A stretch of 64,000 bases of DNA from Clavelina lepadiformis (GCF_947623445.1 NC_135245.1:6331501-6395500), one strand, 5' to 3'. Positions 19,934-31,868 are shown, numbered from the stretch's first letter. Numbers and translations are program-made. Notes: generated from the letters alone by a model not told the origin.

Positions 19934-20621
19934 TTGTAACAAAACAGACAGCTAAGCATCGTGCTTTAACATTGGACTACCGGGTTCCGTGAAATCTTTC
20001 TTTGTTTTATTATACAGTAAATTTACTAAAAGACTGATTACTTGAAAATCCTCGATGGGGCTCTTTGAATTTTTTCCCGTCAATTTAGTATGCTTTGAAC
20101 TACCATTCCATAAAATGCAATCGAAAAACAATGATTCAAACTTTTCTTACAGAGGCGCAAAATAAACACTAGAATTTTTAGTCTAAAATCCCAATTTTAG
20201 CTACTTTCATGCTAATTTTTGGCATAATTCTGCACACGACCTGGGACATTGAAGCACGCCAACTGCTAGTGTAATTCCCAGGCTAGAAACACCACCAACC
20301 ACGCTGCATTCTGATTTGTCTAAACATGTATTTAAAGCCCTACGTAGGAGTACAACAAATTCATAAAGATCTTAGTTTTAGTTATTTGACGCTTCCTGAA
20401 CCACCAACCTTTCGTTTAACAGCCGAACACCCTAGCCGATTGAGCAGAAAGTATCTTGCAGCAAATATAGTTGATTAATTGCCTTGCCCATTCAAGGATT
20501 GGTAATGCAGCAGTGGTAATTGATGTGCCTTCTTTGCTTGGTTTAACCCGTCAAATAGTCAGTTGTTTTAGAAAAGTAAACTTTGAGCATCCGAATGTTA
20601 TCCAAAGAGACAACTTAGCGA

Positions 20622-20694
20622 TGTTTCCGCCCAGGATCGAACTGGGGACCTTTCGCGTGTGAGGCGAACGTGATAACCTCTACACTACGGAAAT
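20622..20694 (-). tRNA. tRNA-Val-CAC: tRNA-Val(CAC), unit 8
   Basis: Position 1 is A, giving an A.C mismatch at the end of the acceptor; shared with units 9 and 10. Confidence 0.9.
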
Positions 20695-21100
20695 AGGACA
20701 TTGGTCGAGCATGGAAATAGCAATTAAATTTTTTAAAAAGCAGTTGCATTAAGTGTGAAAATAAAAATGCGTAAATAGACGTTGAAACTCTTCTCACCCA
20801 GGTTCGGACTGGATACTTTTCGCGTGTAAAATGAACGGGATAACAATTACAGTACCAGAACCGATAGCGGAAAGCAAGGTTTTTTGATTTTATTTAGCAA
20901 AATTCTATTTGTTTGTTAGACGATAATGGATATTTGGAATGTTTCAGTTGAGCCAAAGTTGTAGATTGGCCACTTTTTCGGCCTGGCATCAAACCTGGAA
21001 AGTGCTTCGTGTAAAATGACATTTGTCTGTATACGGAAGCACTTTTTTTATATCAAATCCGGGCATTCTTTTTAGTGTTCAACTTCGTAAGGACGACTCA

Positions 21101-21173
21101 TGTTTCCGCCCAGGATCGAACTGGGGAGCTTTCGCGTGTTAGGCGAACGTGATAACCACTACACTACGGAAAC
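21101..21173 (-). tRNA. tRNA-Val-AAC: tRNA-Val(AAC), unit 8
   Basis: One variable-loop G-to-C change shared by units 8-11. Confidence 0.95.
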
Positions 21174-21439
21174 ACGACAGTCGTAGGTTGACGCAGTTTA
21201 ATTATCTTTTCAAATTTTGCTTATGTCCGGAAAAGAGAGCAGAAACCGGTTCATTGTAAATGTTTCGCTCATATCTTCTGTATCTATCGGATAATAGCCA
21301 CAAGCTCGGTGGTTTGAATACAAATTGGGTGAAGGAAACATTACGACTCTTTTATTCTGTAAAAGATATTTGATGTTTTGTGTGTCTTGCTGAAGATCGC
21401 ACTGAAACGGTCAACTTAACATAGCGATGCTAGCAGAAA

Positions 21440-21511
21440 TGCCTCCAGTGAGAATTGAACTCACGACCCCTGGTTTACAAGACCAGTTCTCTACCCCTGA
21501 ACTATGGAGGC
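21440..21511 (-). tRNA. tRNA-Thr-TGT: tRNA-Thr(TGT), unit 8
   Basis: Consensus of the early-block type. Downstream, a T4 run appears nearer than in most units (within about 85 nt) because of a local change. Confidence 0.94.
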
Positions 21512-21655
21512 GGCTACGATGTGGCGCCCTGATATCATTTCCTTTACCAATCTTGAAGACAATAACCATGCAAGAAGAATTAATCAGACTTAATCAACGT
21601 GATGGCAATAAAACTTCGAATTGCAGAAGAGCAATCTCAGAAAAGACGGACATAC

Positions 21656-21727
21656 GGCGCCATGGCTTAGTGGCAAAGCGCCTGTCTAGTAAACAGGAGA
21701 TCCTGGTTTCGAATCCCAGTGGTGCCT
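21656..21727 (+). tRNA. tRNA-Thr-AGT: tRNA-Thr(AGT), unit 8, B-box change
   Basis: G53-to-T B-box change. Confidence 0.83.
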
Positions 21728-22729
21728 TTGTAACAAAACAGACAGCTAAGCATCGTGCTTTAACATTGGACTACCGGGTTCCGTGAAATCTTTCTTTATT
21801 TTATTATACAGTAAATTTACTAAAATACTGATTACTTGAAAATCCTCGATGGGGCTCTCTGAATTTTTTCCCGTCAATTTAGTATGCTTTGAACTACCAT
21901 TCCATAAAATGCAATCGAAAAACAATGATTCAAACTTTTTTTACAGAGGCGCAAAAAAAACACTAGAATTTTTAGTCTAAAATCCCAATTTTAGCTACTT
22001 TCATGCTAATTTTTAACATCGAATCCTAGTGGTGCATGCCTTTGTAACAAAACAGACAGCTAAGCATCGTGCTTTAACATTGGACTACCGGGTTCCGTGA
22101 AATCTTTCTTTGTTTTATTATACAGTAAATTTACTAAAAGACTGATTACTTGAAAATCCTCGATGGGGCTCTTTGAATTTTTTCCCGTCAATTTAGTATG
22201 CTTTGAACTACCATTCCATAAAATGCAATCGAAAAACAATGATTCAAACTTTTCTTACAGAGGCGCAAAATAAACACTAGAATTTTTAGTCTAAAATCCC
22301 AATTTTAGCTACTTTCATGCTAATTTTTAGCATAATTCTGCACACGACCTGGGACATTGAAGCACGCCAACTGCTAGTGTAATTCCCAGGCTAGAAACAC
22401 CACCAACCACGCTGCATTCTGATTTGTCTAAACATGTATTTAAAGCCCTACGTAGGAGTACAACAAATTCATAAAGATCTTAGTTTTAGTTATTTGACGC
22501 TTCCTGAACCACCAACCTTTCGTTTAACAGCCGAACACCCTAGCCGATTGAGCAGAAAGAATCTTGCAGCAAATATAGTTGATTAATTGCCTTGCCCATT
22601 CAAGGATTGGTAATGCAGCAGTGGTAATTGATGTGCCTTCTTTGCTTGGTTTAACCCGTCAAATAGTCAGTTGTTTTAGAAAAGTAAACTTTGAGCATCC
22701 GAATGTTATCCAAAGAGACAACTTAGCGA

Positions 22730-22802
22730 TGTTTCCGCCCAGGATCGAACTGGGGACCTTTCGCGTGTGAGGCGAACGTGATAACCTCTACACTACGGAA
22801 AT
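22730..22802 (-). tRNA. tRNA-Val-CAC: tRNA-Val(CAC), unit 9
   Basis: A1.C72 mismatch as in unit 8. Confidence 0.9.
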
Positions 22803-23208
22803 AGGACATTGGTCGAGCATGGAAATAGCAATTAAATTTTTTAAAAAGCAGTTGCATTAAGTGTGAAAATAAAAATGCGTAAATAGACGTTGAAACTCTT
22901 CTCACCCAGGTTCGGACTGGATACTTTTCGCGTGTAAAATGAACGGGATAACAATTACAGTACCAGAACCGATAGCGGAAAGCAAGGTTTTTTGATTTTA
23001 TTTAGCAAAATTCTATTTGTTTGTTAGACGATAATGGATATTTGGAATGTTTCAGTTGAGCCAAAGTTGTAGATTGGCCACTTTTTCGGCCTGGCATCAA
23101 ACCTGGAAAGTGCTTCGTGTAAAATGACATTTGTCTGTATACGGAAGCACTTTTTTTATATCAAATCCGGGCATTCTTTTTAGTGTTCAACTTCGTAAGG
23201 ACGACTCA

Positions 23209-23281
23209 TGTTTCCGCCCAGGATCGAACTGGGGAGCTTTCGCGTGTTAGGCGAACGTGATAACCACTACACTACGGAAAC
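23209..23281 (-). tRNA. tRNA-Val-AAC: tRNA-Val(AAC), unit 9
   Basis: Variable-loop change as in unit 8. Confidence 0.95.
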
Positions 23282-23547
23282 ACGACAGTCGTAGGTTGAC
23301 GCAGTTTAATTATCTTTTCAAATTTTGCTTATGTCCGGAAAAGAGAGCAGAAACCGGTTCATTGTAAATGTTTCGCTCATATCTTCTGTATCTATCGGAT
23401 AATAGCCACAAGCTCGGTGGTTTGAATACAAATTGGGTGAAGGAAACATTACGACTCTTTTATTCAGTAAAAGATATTTGATGTTTTGTGTGTCTTGCTG
23501 AAGATCGCACTGAAACGGTCAACTTAACATAGCGATGCTAGCAGAAA

Positions 23548-23619
23548 TGCCTCCAGTGAGAATTGAACTCACGACCCCTGGTTTACAAGACCAGTTCTCT
23601 ACCCCTGAACTATGGAGGC
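23548..23619 (-). tRNA. tRNA-Thr-TGT: tRNA-Thr(TGT), unit 9
   Basis: Early-block consensus. Confidence 0.94.
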
Positions 23620-23763
23620 GGCTACGATGTGGCGCCCTGATATCATTTCCTTTACCAATCTTGAAGACAATAACCATGCAAGAAGAATTAATCAGACTTA
23701 ATCAACGTGATGGCAATAAAACTTCGAATTGCAGAAAAGCAATCTCAGAAAAGACGGACATAC

Positions 23764-23835
23764 GGCGCCATGGCTTAGTGGCAAAGCGCCTGTCTAGTAA
23801 ACAGGAGATCCTGGTTTCGAATCCCAGTGGTGCCT
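23764..23835 (+). tRNA. tRNA-Thr-AGT: tRNA-Thr(AGT), unit 9, B-box change
   Basis: G53-to-T B-box change; stems otherwise intact. Confidence 0.83.
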
Positions 23836-24523
23836 TTGTAACAAAACAGACAGCTAAGCATCGTGCTTTAACATTGGACTACCGGGTTCCGTGAAATCTT
23901 TCTTTATTTTATTATACAGTAAATTTACTAAAATACTGATTACTTGAAAATCCTCGATGGGGCTCTCTGAATTTTTTCCCGTCAATTTAGTATGCTTTGA
24001 ACTACCATTCCATAAAATGCAATCGAAAAACAATGATTCAAACTTTTTTTACAGAGGCGCAAAAAAAACACTAGAATTTTGAGTCTAAAATCCCAATTTT
24101 AGCTACTTTCATGCTAATTTTTAGCATATTTCTGCACACGACCTGGGACATTGAAGCACGCCAACTGCTAGTGTAATTCCCAGGCTAGAAACACCACCAA
24201 CCACGCTGCATTCTGATTGGTCTAAACATGTATTTAAAGCCCTACGTAGGAGTACAACAAATTCATAAAGATCTTAGTTTTAGTTATTTGACGCTTCCTG
24301 AACCACCAACCTTTCGTTTAACAGCCGAACACCCTAGCCGATTGAGCAGAAAGAATCTTGCAGCAAATATAGTTGATTAATTGCCTTGCCCATTCAAGGA
24401 TTGGTAATGCAGAAGTGGTAATTGATGTGCCTTCTTTGCTTGGTTTAACCCGTCAAATAGTCAGTTGTTTTAGAAAAGTAAACTTTGAGCATCCGAATGT
24501 TATCCAAAGAGACAACTTAGCGA

Positions 24524-24596
24524 TGTTTCCGCCCAGGATCGAACTGGGGACCTTTCGCGTGTGAGGCGAACGTGATAACCTCTACACTACGGAAAT
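24524..24596 (-). tRNA. tRNA-Val-CAC: tRNA-Val(CAC), unit 10
   Basis: A1.C72 mismatch, identical to unit 9. Confidence 0.9.
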
Positions 24597-25002
24597 AGGA
24601 CATTGGTCGAGCATGGAAATAGCAATTAAATTTTTTAAAAAGCAGTTGCATTAAGTGTGAAAATAAAAATGCGTAAATAGACGTTGAAACTCTTCTCACC
24701 CAGGTTCGGACTGGATACTTTTCGCGTGTAAAATGAACGGGATAACAATTACAGTACCAGAACCGATAGCGGAAAGCAAGGTTTTTTGATTTTATTTAGC
24801 AAAATTCTATTTGTTTGTTAGACGATAATGGATATTTGGAATGTTTCAGTTGAGCCAAAGTTGTAGATTGGCCACTTTTTCGGCCTGGCATCAAACCTGG
24901 AAAGTGCTTCGTGTAAAATGACATTTGTCTGTATACGGAAGCACTTTTTTTATATCAAATCCGGGCATTCTTTTTAGTGTTCAACTTCGTAAGGACGACT
25001 CA

Positions 25003-25075
25003 TGTTTCCGCCCAGGATCGAACTGGGGAGCTTTCGCGTGTTAGGCGAACGTGATAACCACTACACTACGGAAAC
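25003..25075 (-). tRNA. tRNA-Val-AAC: tRNA-Val(AAC), unit 10
   Basis: Identical to unit 9. Confidence 0.95.
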
Positions 25076-25341
25076 ACGACAGTCGTAGGTTGACGCAGTT
25101 TAATTATCTTTTCAAATTTTGCTTATGTCCGGAAAAGAGAGCAGAAACCGGTTCATTGTAAATGTTTCGCTCATATCTTCTGTATCTATCGGATAATAGC
25201 CACAAGCTCGGTGGTTTGAATACAAATTGGGTGAAGGAAACATTACGACTCTTTTATTCAGTAAAAGATATTTGATGTTTTGTGTGTCTTGCTGAAGATC
25301 GCACTGAAACGGTCAACTTAACATAGCGATGCTAGCAGAAA

Positions 25342-25413
25342 TGCCTCCAGTGAGAATTGAACTCACGACCCCTGGTTTACAAGACCAGTTCTCTACCCCT
25401 GAACTATGGAGGC
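25342..25413 (-). tRNA. tRNA-Thr-TGT: tRNA-Thr(TGT), unit 10
   Basis: Early-block consensus. Confidence 0.94.
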
Positions 25414-25557
25414 GGCTACGATGTGGCGCCCTGATATCATTTCCTTTACCAATCTTGAAGACAATAACCATGCAAGAAGAATTAATCAGACTTAATCAAC
25501 GTGATGGCAATAAAACTTCGAATTGCAGAAAAGCAATCTCAGAAAAGACGGACATAC

Positions 25558-25629
25558 GGCGCCATGGCTTAGTGGCAAAGCGCCTGTCTAGTAAACAGGA
25601 GATCCTGGTTTCGAATCCCAGTGGTGCCT
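25558..25629 (+). tRNA. tRNA-Thr-AGT: tRNA-Thr(AGT), unit 10, B-box change
   Basis: G53-to-T B-box change, identical to unit 9. Confidence 0.83.
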
Positions 25630-26316
25630 TTGTAACAAAACAGACAGCTAAGCATCGTGCTTTAACATTGGACTACCGGGTTCCGTGAAATCTTTCTTTA
25701 TTTTATTATACAGTAAATTTACTAAAATACTGATTACTTGAAAATCCTCGATGGGGCTCTCTGAATTTTTTCCCGTCAATTTAGTATGCTTTGAACTACC
25801 ATTCCATAAAATGCAATCGAAAAACAATGATTCAAACTTTTTTTACAGAGGCGCAAAAAAAACACTAGAATTTTTAGTCTAAAATCCCAATTTTAGCTAC
25901 TTTCATGCTAATTTTTAGCATATTTCTGCACACGACCTGGGACATTGAAGCACGCCAACTGCTAGTGTAATTCCCAGGCTAGAAACACCACCAACCACGC
26001 TGCATTCTGATTGGTCTAAACATGTATTTAAAGCCCTACGTAGGAGTACAACAAATTCATAAAGATCTTAGTTTTAGTTATTTGACGCTTCCTGAACCAC
26101 CAACCTTTCGTTTAACAGCCGAACACCCTAGCCGATTGAGCAGAAAGAATCTTGCAGCAAATATAGTTGATTAATTGCCTTGCCCATTCAAGGATTGGTA
26201 ATGCAGAAGTGGTAATTGATGTGCCTTCTTTGCTTGGTTTAACCCGTCAAATAGTCAGTTGTTTAGAAAAATAAACTTTGAGCATCCGAATGTTATCCAA
26301 AGAGACAACTTAGCGA

Positions 26317-26389
26317 TGTTTCCGCCCAGGATCGAACTGGGGACCTTTCGCGTGTGAGGCGAACGTGAAAACTTCTACACTACGGAAAC
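26317..26389 (-). tRNA. tRNA-Val-CAC: tRNA-Val(CAC), unit 11
   Basis: Two D-arm changes (GTAGAAGTTTTC), one of them removing a G of the conserved D-loop GG; weakened A box. Confidence 0.85.
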
Positions 26390-26792
26390 AGGACATTGGT
26401 CGAGCATGGAAATAGCAATTAAGTTTTTTAAAAAGCAGTTGCATTAAGTGTGAAAATAAAAATGCGTAAATAGACGTTGAAACTGTTCTCACCCAGGGTC
26501 GGACTGGATATTTTCGCGTGTAAAATGAACGGGATAACAATTACAGTACCAGAACCGATAGCGGAAAGCAAGGTTTTTTATTTTATTTAGCAAAATTCTA
26601 TTTGTTTGTTAGACGATAATGGATATTTGGAATGTTTCAGTTGAGCCAAGTTGTAGATTGGCCGCTTTTTCGGCCTGGCATCAAACCTGGAAAGTGCTTC
26701 GTGTAAAATGACATTTGTCTGTATACGGAAGCACTTTTTTTATATCAAATCCGGGCATTCTTTTTAGTGTTCAACTTCGTAAGGACGACTCA

Positions 26793-26865
26793 TGTTTCCG
26801 CCCAGGATCGAACTGGGGAGCTTTCGCGTGTTAGGCGAACGTGATAACCACTACACTACGGAAAC
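26793..26865 (-). tRNA. tRNA-Val-AAC: tRNA-Val(AAC), unit 11
   Basis: Variable-loop change of the unit 8-10 type, although the rest of the left half resembles units 4-7. Confidence 0.95.
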
Positions 26866-27131
26866 ACGACAGTCGTAGGTTGACGCAGTTTAATTATCTT
26901 TTCAAATTTTGCTTATGTCCGGAAAAGAGAGCAGAAACCGGTTCATTGTAAATGTTTCGCTCATATCTTCTGTATCTATCGGATAATAGCCTTAAGCTCG
27001 GTGGTTTGAATACAAATTGGGTGAAGGAAACATTACGACTATTTTATTCAGTAAATGATATTTGATGTTTTGTGTGTCTTGCTGAAGATCGCACTGAAAC
27101 GGTCAACTTAACATAGCGATGCTAGCAGAAA

Positions 27132-27203
27132 TGCCTCCAGTGAGAATTGAACTCACGACCCCTGGTTTACAAGACCAGTTCTCTACCCCTGAACTATGGA
27201 GGC
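27132..27203 (-). tRNA. tRNA-Thr-TGT: tRNA-Thr(TGT), unit 11
   Basis: Early-block consensus; last unit with the mismatched D-stem. Confidence 0.94.
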
Positions 27204-27347
27204 GGCTACGATGTGGTGCCCTGATATCATTTCCTTTACCAATCTTGAAGACAATAACCATGCAAGAAGAATTAATCAGACTTAATCAACGTGATGGCAA
27301 TAAAACTTCGAATTGCAGAAGAGCAATCTCAGAAAAGACGGACGTAC

Positions 27348-27419
27348 GGCGCCATGGCTTAGTGGCAAAGCGCTTGTCTAGTAAACAGGAGATCCTGGTT
27401 TCGAATCCCAGTGGTGCAT
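27348..27419 (+). tRNA. tRNA-Thr-AGT: tRNA-Thr(AGT), unit 11, multiply changed
   Basis: Three changes: C-to-T in the anticodon stem (wobble), the G53 B-box change, and the acceptor end GGTGCA leaving G1 unpaired. Likely weak or inactive. Confidence 0.72.
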
Positions 27420-28730
27420 TTGTAACAAAACAGACAGCTAAGCATCGTGCTTTAACATTGGACTACCGGGTTCCGTGAAATCTTTCTTTATTTTATTATA
27501 CAGTAAATTTACTAAAATACTGATTACTTGAAAATCCTCGATGGGGCTCTCTGAATTTTTCCCGTCAATTTAGTATGCTTTGAACTACCATTCCATAAAA
27601 TGCAATCGAAAAACAATGATTCAAACTTTTTTTACAGAGGCGCAAAATAAACACTAGAATTTTTAGTCTAAAATCCCAATTTTAGCTACTTTCATGCTAA
27701 TTTTTAACATCGAATCCTAGTGGTGCATGCCTTTGTAACAAAACAGACAGCTAAGCATCGTGCTTTAACATTGGACTACCGGGTTCCGTGAAATCTTTCT
27801 TTGTTTTATTATACAGTAAATTTACTAAAAGACTGATTACTTGAAAATCCTCGATGGGGCTCTCTGAATTTTTTCCCGTCAATTTAGTATGCTTTGAACT
27901 ACCATTCCATAAAATGCAATCGAAAAACAATGATTCAAACTTTTTTTACAGAGGCGCAAAATAAACACTAGAATTTTTAGTTTAAAATCCCAATTTTAGC
28001 TACTTTCATGCTAATTTTTAACATCGAATCCCTGTGGTGCCTTCGTAACAAAACAGACAGCTAAGCATCGTGCTTTAACATTGGACTACCGGGTTCCGTG
28101 AAATCTTTCTTTGTTTTATTATACAGTAAATTTACTAAAAGACTGATTACTTGAAAATCCTCGATGGGGCTCTCTGAATTTTTTCCCGTCAATTTAGTAT
28201 GCTTTGAACTACCATTCCATAAAATGCAATCGAAAAACAATGATTCAAACTTTTTTTACAGAGGTGCAAAAAAAGCACTAGAATTTTTAGTCTAAAATCC
28301 CAATTTTAGCTACTTTCATGCTAATTTTTGGCATAATTCTGCACACGACCTGGGACATTGAAGCACGCCAACTGCTAGTGTAATTCCCAGGCTAGAAACA
28401 CCACCAACCACGCTGCATTCTGATTGGTCTAAACATGTTTTTAAAGCCCTACGTAGGAGTACAACAAATTCATAAAGATCTTAGTTTTAGTTATTTGACG
28501 CTTTCTGAACCACCAAGCTTTCGTTTAACAGCCGAACACCCTAGCCGATTGAGCAGAAAGAATCTTGCAGCAATGATAGTTGATTAATTACCTTGCCCAT
28601 TCAAGGATTGGTAATGCACCAGTGGTAATTGATGTGCCTTCTTTGCTTGGTTTAACACGTCAAATAGTCAGTTGTTTTAGAAAAGTAAACTTTGAGCATC
28701 CGAATGTTATCCAAAGAGACAACTTAGCGA

Positions 28731-28803
28731 TGTTTCCGCCCATGATCGAACTGGGGACCTTTCGCGTGTGAGGCGAACGTGATAACCTCTACACTACGGA
28801 AAC
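28731..28803 (-). tRNA. tRNA-Val-CAC: tRNA-Val(CAC), unit 12
   Basis: C61 is A, breaking the G53-C61 pair of the T-stem. Confidence 0.88.
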
Positions 28804-29209
28804 AGGACATTGGTCGAGCATGGAAATAGCAATTAAATTTTTTAAAAAACAGTTGCATTAAGTGTGAAAATAAAAATGCGTAAATAGACGTTGAAACTCT
28901 TCTCACCCAGGGTCGGACTGGATACTTTTCGCGTGTAAAATGAACGGGATAACAATTACAGTACCAGAACCGATAGCGGAAAGCAAGGTTTTTTGATTTT
29001 ATTTAGCAAAATTCTATTTGTTTGTTAGACGATAATGGATATTTGGAATGTTTCAGTTGAGCCAAAGTTGCAGATTGGCCGCTTTTTCGGCCTGGCATCA
29101 AACCTGGAAAGTGCTTCGTGTAAAATGACATTTGTCTGTATACGGAAGCACTTTTTTTATATCAAATCCGGGTATTCTTTTTAGTGTTCAACTTCGTAAG
29201 GACGACTCA

Positions 29210-29282
29210 TGTTTCCGCCCAGGATCGAACTGGGAACCTTTCGCGTGTTAGGCGAACGTGATAACCACTACACTACGGAAAC
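29210..29282 (-). tRNA. tRNA-Val-AAC: tRNA-Val(AAC), unit 12
   Basis: One change at the variable loop/T-stem border. Confidence 0.94.
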
Positions 29283-29548
29283 ACGACAGTCGTAGGTTGA
29301 CGCAGTTTAATTATGTTTTCAAATTTTGCTTATGTCCGGAAAAGAGAGCAGAAACCGGTTCATTGTAAATGTTTCGCTCATATCTTCTGTATCTATCGGA
29401 TAATAGCCACAAGCTCGGTGGTTTGAATACAAATTGGGTGAAGGAAACATTACGACTATTTTATTCAGTAAATGATATTTGATGTTTTGTGTGTCTTGCT
29501 GAAGATCGCACTGAAACGGTAAACTTAACATAGCGATGCTAGCAGAAA

Positions 29549-29620
29549 TGCCTCCAGTGAGAATTGAACTCACGACCCCTGGTTTACAAGACCAGTGCTC
29601 TACCCCTGAGCTATGGAGGC
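29549..29620 (-). tRNA. tRNA-Thr-TGT: tRNA-Thr(TGT), unit 12
   Basis: Canonical D-stem GCTC/GAGC; consensus of units 12-25. Confidence 0.97.
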
Positions 29621-29764
29621 GGCTACGATGTGGTGCCCTGATATTATTTCCTTTACCAATCTTGAAGACAATAACTATGCAAGAAGAACTAATCAGACTT
29701 AATCAACGTGATGGCAAAAAAACTTCGAATCGGAGAATAGCAATCTCAGAAAAGACGGACGTAC

Positions 29765-29836
29765 GGCGCCAAGGCTTAGTGGCAAAGCGCCTGTCTAGTA
29801 AACAGGAGATCCTGGGTTCGAATCCCAGTGGTGCCT
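29765..29836 (+). tRNA. tRNA-Thr-AGT: tRNA-Thr(AGT), unit 12
   Basis: T8 is A (GGCGCCAAGG), a change at a nearly universal position. Confidence 0.88.
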
Positions 29837-30834
29837 TTGTAACAAAACAGACAGCTAGGCATCGTGCTTTAACATTGGACTACCGAGTTCCGTGAAATCT
29901 TTCTTTATTTTATCATACAGTAAATTTACTAAAATACTGATTACTTGAAAATCCTCAATGGGGCTCTCTGAATTTTTTCCCGTCAATTTAGTATGCTTTG
30001 AACTACCATTCCATAAAATGCAATCGAAAAACAAAGATTCAAACTTTTTTTACAGAGGCGCAAAATAAACACTAGAATTTTTAGTCTAAAATCCCAATTT
30101 TAGCTACTTTCATGCTAATTTTTAACATCGAATCCCAGTGGTGCCTTCGTAACAAAACAGACAGCTAAGCATCGTGCTTTAACATTGGACTACCGGGTTC
30201 CGTGAAATCTTTCTTTGTTTTATTATACAGTAAATTTACTAAAAGACTGATTACTTGAAAATCCTCGATGGGGCTCTCTGAATTTTTTCCCGTCAATTTA
30301 GTATGCTTTGAACTACCATTCCATAAAATGCAATCGAAAAACAATGATTCAAACTTTTTTTACAGAGGTGCAAAAAAAGCACTAGAATTTTGAGTCTAAA
30401 ATCCCAATTTTAGCTACTTTCATGCTAATTTTTGGCATAATTCTGCACACGACCTGGGACATTGAAGCACGCCAACTGCTAGTGTAATTCCCAGGCTAGA
30501 AACACCACCAACCACGCTGCATTCTGATTGGTCTAAACATGTTTTTAAAGCCCTACGTAGGAGTACAACAAATTCATAAAGATCTTAGTTTTAGTTATTT
30601 GACGCTTCCTGAACCACCAAGCTTTCGTTTAACAGCCGAACACCCTAGCCGATTGAGCAGAAAGAATCTTGCAGCAAATATAGTTGATTAATTACCTTGC
30701 CCAATCAATGATTGGTAATGCAGCAGTGGTAATTGATGTGCCTTCTTTTCTTGGTTTAACCCGTCAAATAGTCAGTTGTTTTAGAAAAGTAAACTTTGAG
30801 CATCCGAATGTTATCCAAAGAGACAACTTAGCGA

Positions 30835-30907
30835 TGTTTCCGCCCAGGATCGAACTGGGGACCTTTCGCGTGTGAGGCGAACGTGATAACCTCTACACTA
30901 CGGAAAC
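30835..30907 (-). tRNA. tRNA-Val-CAC: tRNA-Val(CAC), unit 13
   Basis: Consensus; first downstream T4 about 47 nt away at 30785-30788 (read on the minus strand). Confidence 0.97.
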
Positions 30908-31313
30908 AGGACATTGGTCGAGCATGGAAATAGCAATTAAATTTTTTAAAAAGCAGTTGCATTAAGTGTGAAAATAAAAATGCGTAAATAGACGTTGAAA
31001 CTCTTCTCACCCAGGGTCGGACTGGATACTTTTCGCGTGTAAAATGAACGGGATAACAATTACAGTACCAGAACCGATAGCGGAAAGCAAGGTTTTTTGA
31101 TTTTATTTAGCAAAATTCTATTTGTTTGTTAGACGATAATGGATATTTGGAATGTTTCAGTTGAGCCAAAGTTGTAGATTGGCCGCTTTTTCGGCCTGGC
31201 ATCAAACCTGTAAAGTGCTTCGTGTAAAATGACATTTGTCTGTATACGGAAGCACTTTTTTTATATCAAATCCGGGCATTCTTTTTAGTGTTCAACTTCG
31301 TAAGGACGACTCA

Positions 31314-31386
31314 TGTTTCCGCCCAGGATCGAACTGGGGACCTTTCGCGTGTTAGGCGAACGTGATAACCACTACACTACGGAAAC
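31314..31386 (-). tRNA. tRNA-Val-AAC: tRNA-Val(AAC), unit 13
   Basis: Consensus; first downstream T4 at 31226-31229, 84 nt away. Confidence 0.97.
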
Positions 31387-31652
31387 ACGACAGTCGTAGG
31401 TTGACGCAGTTTAATTATCTTTTCAAATTTTGCTTATGTCCGGAAAAGAGAGCAGAAACCGGTTCATTGTAAATGTTTCGCTCATATCTTCTGTATCTAT
31501 CGGATAATAGCCACAAGCTCGGTGGTTTGAATACAAATTGGGTGAAGGAAACATTACGACTATTTTATTCAGTAAATGATATTTGATGTTTTGTGTGTCT
31601 TGCTGAAGATCGCACTGAAACGGTAAACTTAACATAGCGATGCTAGCAGAAA

Positions 31653-31724
31653 TGCCTCCAGTGAGAATTGAACTCACGACCCCTGGTTTACAAGACCAGT
31701 GCTCTACCCCTGAGCTATGGAGGC
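31653..31724 (-). tRNA. tRNA-Thr-TGT: tRNA-Thr(TGT), unit 13
   Basis: Consensus; no T4 on its strand for about 205 nt downstream. Confidence 0.97.
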
Positions 31725-31868
31725 GGCTACGATGTGGTGCCCTGATATTATTTCGTTTACCAATCTTGAAGACAATAACTATGCAAGAAGAACTAATCAG
31801 ACTTAATCAACGTGATGGCAATAAAACTTCGAATCGGAGAATAGCAATTTCAGAAAAGACGGACGTAC

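Larger units (their letters stand above)
18831..20621. repeat. tRNA array unit 7
   Basis: 1791 bp, one spacer copy. Val(TAC) relic 18999-19069. Shares the Thr(TGT) T-stem change with unit 4. Confidence 0.93.
20622..22729. repeat. tRNA array unit 8
   Basis: 2108 bp, two spacer copies. Val(TAC) relic 20790-20861. Founder-type variants shared with units 9 and 10. Confidence 0.93.
22730..24523. repeat. tRNA array unit 9
   Basis: 1794 bp, one spacer copy. Val(TAC) relic 22898-22969. Confidence 0.93.
24524..26316. repeat. tRNA array unit 10
   Basis: 1793 bp, one spacer copy. Val(TAC) relic 24692-24763. Almost identical to unit 9. Confidence 0.93.
26317..28730. repeat. tRNA array unit 11
   Basis: 2414 bp, three spacer copies; the third begins with an intermediate Thr 3' fragment near 28025. 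Val(TAC) relic 26485-26555 of the unit 4-7 type. Mosaic of two block types. Confidence 0.93.
28731..30834. repeat. tRNA array unit 12
   Basis: 2104 bp, two spacer copies. Val(TAC) relic 28899-28970. First unit with the well-paired Thr(TGT) D-stem. Confidence 0.93.

Noticed and set aside
30684-30875. Recurring 63-residue frame MINYLAHSRIGNAAVV...
   Set aside because: It needs a TTG start, ends inside the tRNA-Val gene, and is absent or broken in units with a single-base spacer change.
31423-31677. Recurring 84-117 residue minus-strand frame MSSILTGGISASIAML...
   Set aside because: Starts within tRNA-Thr(TGT) and crosses plain spacer; no domain or codon signal.
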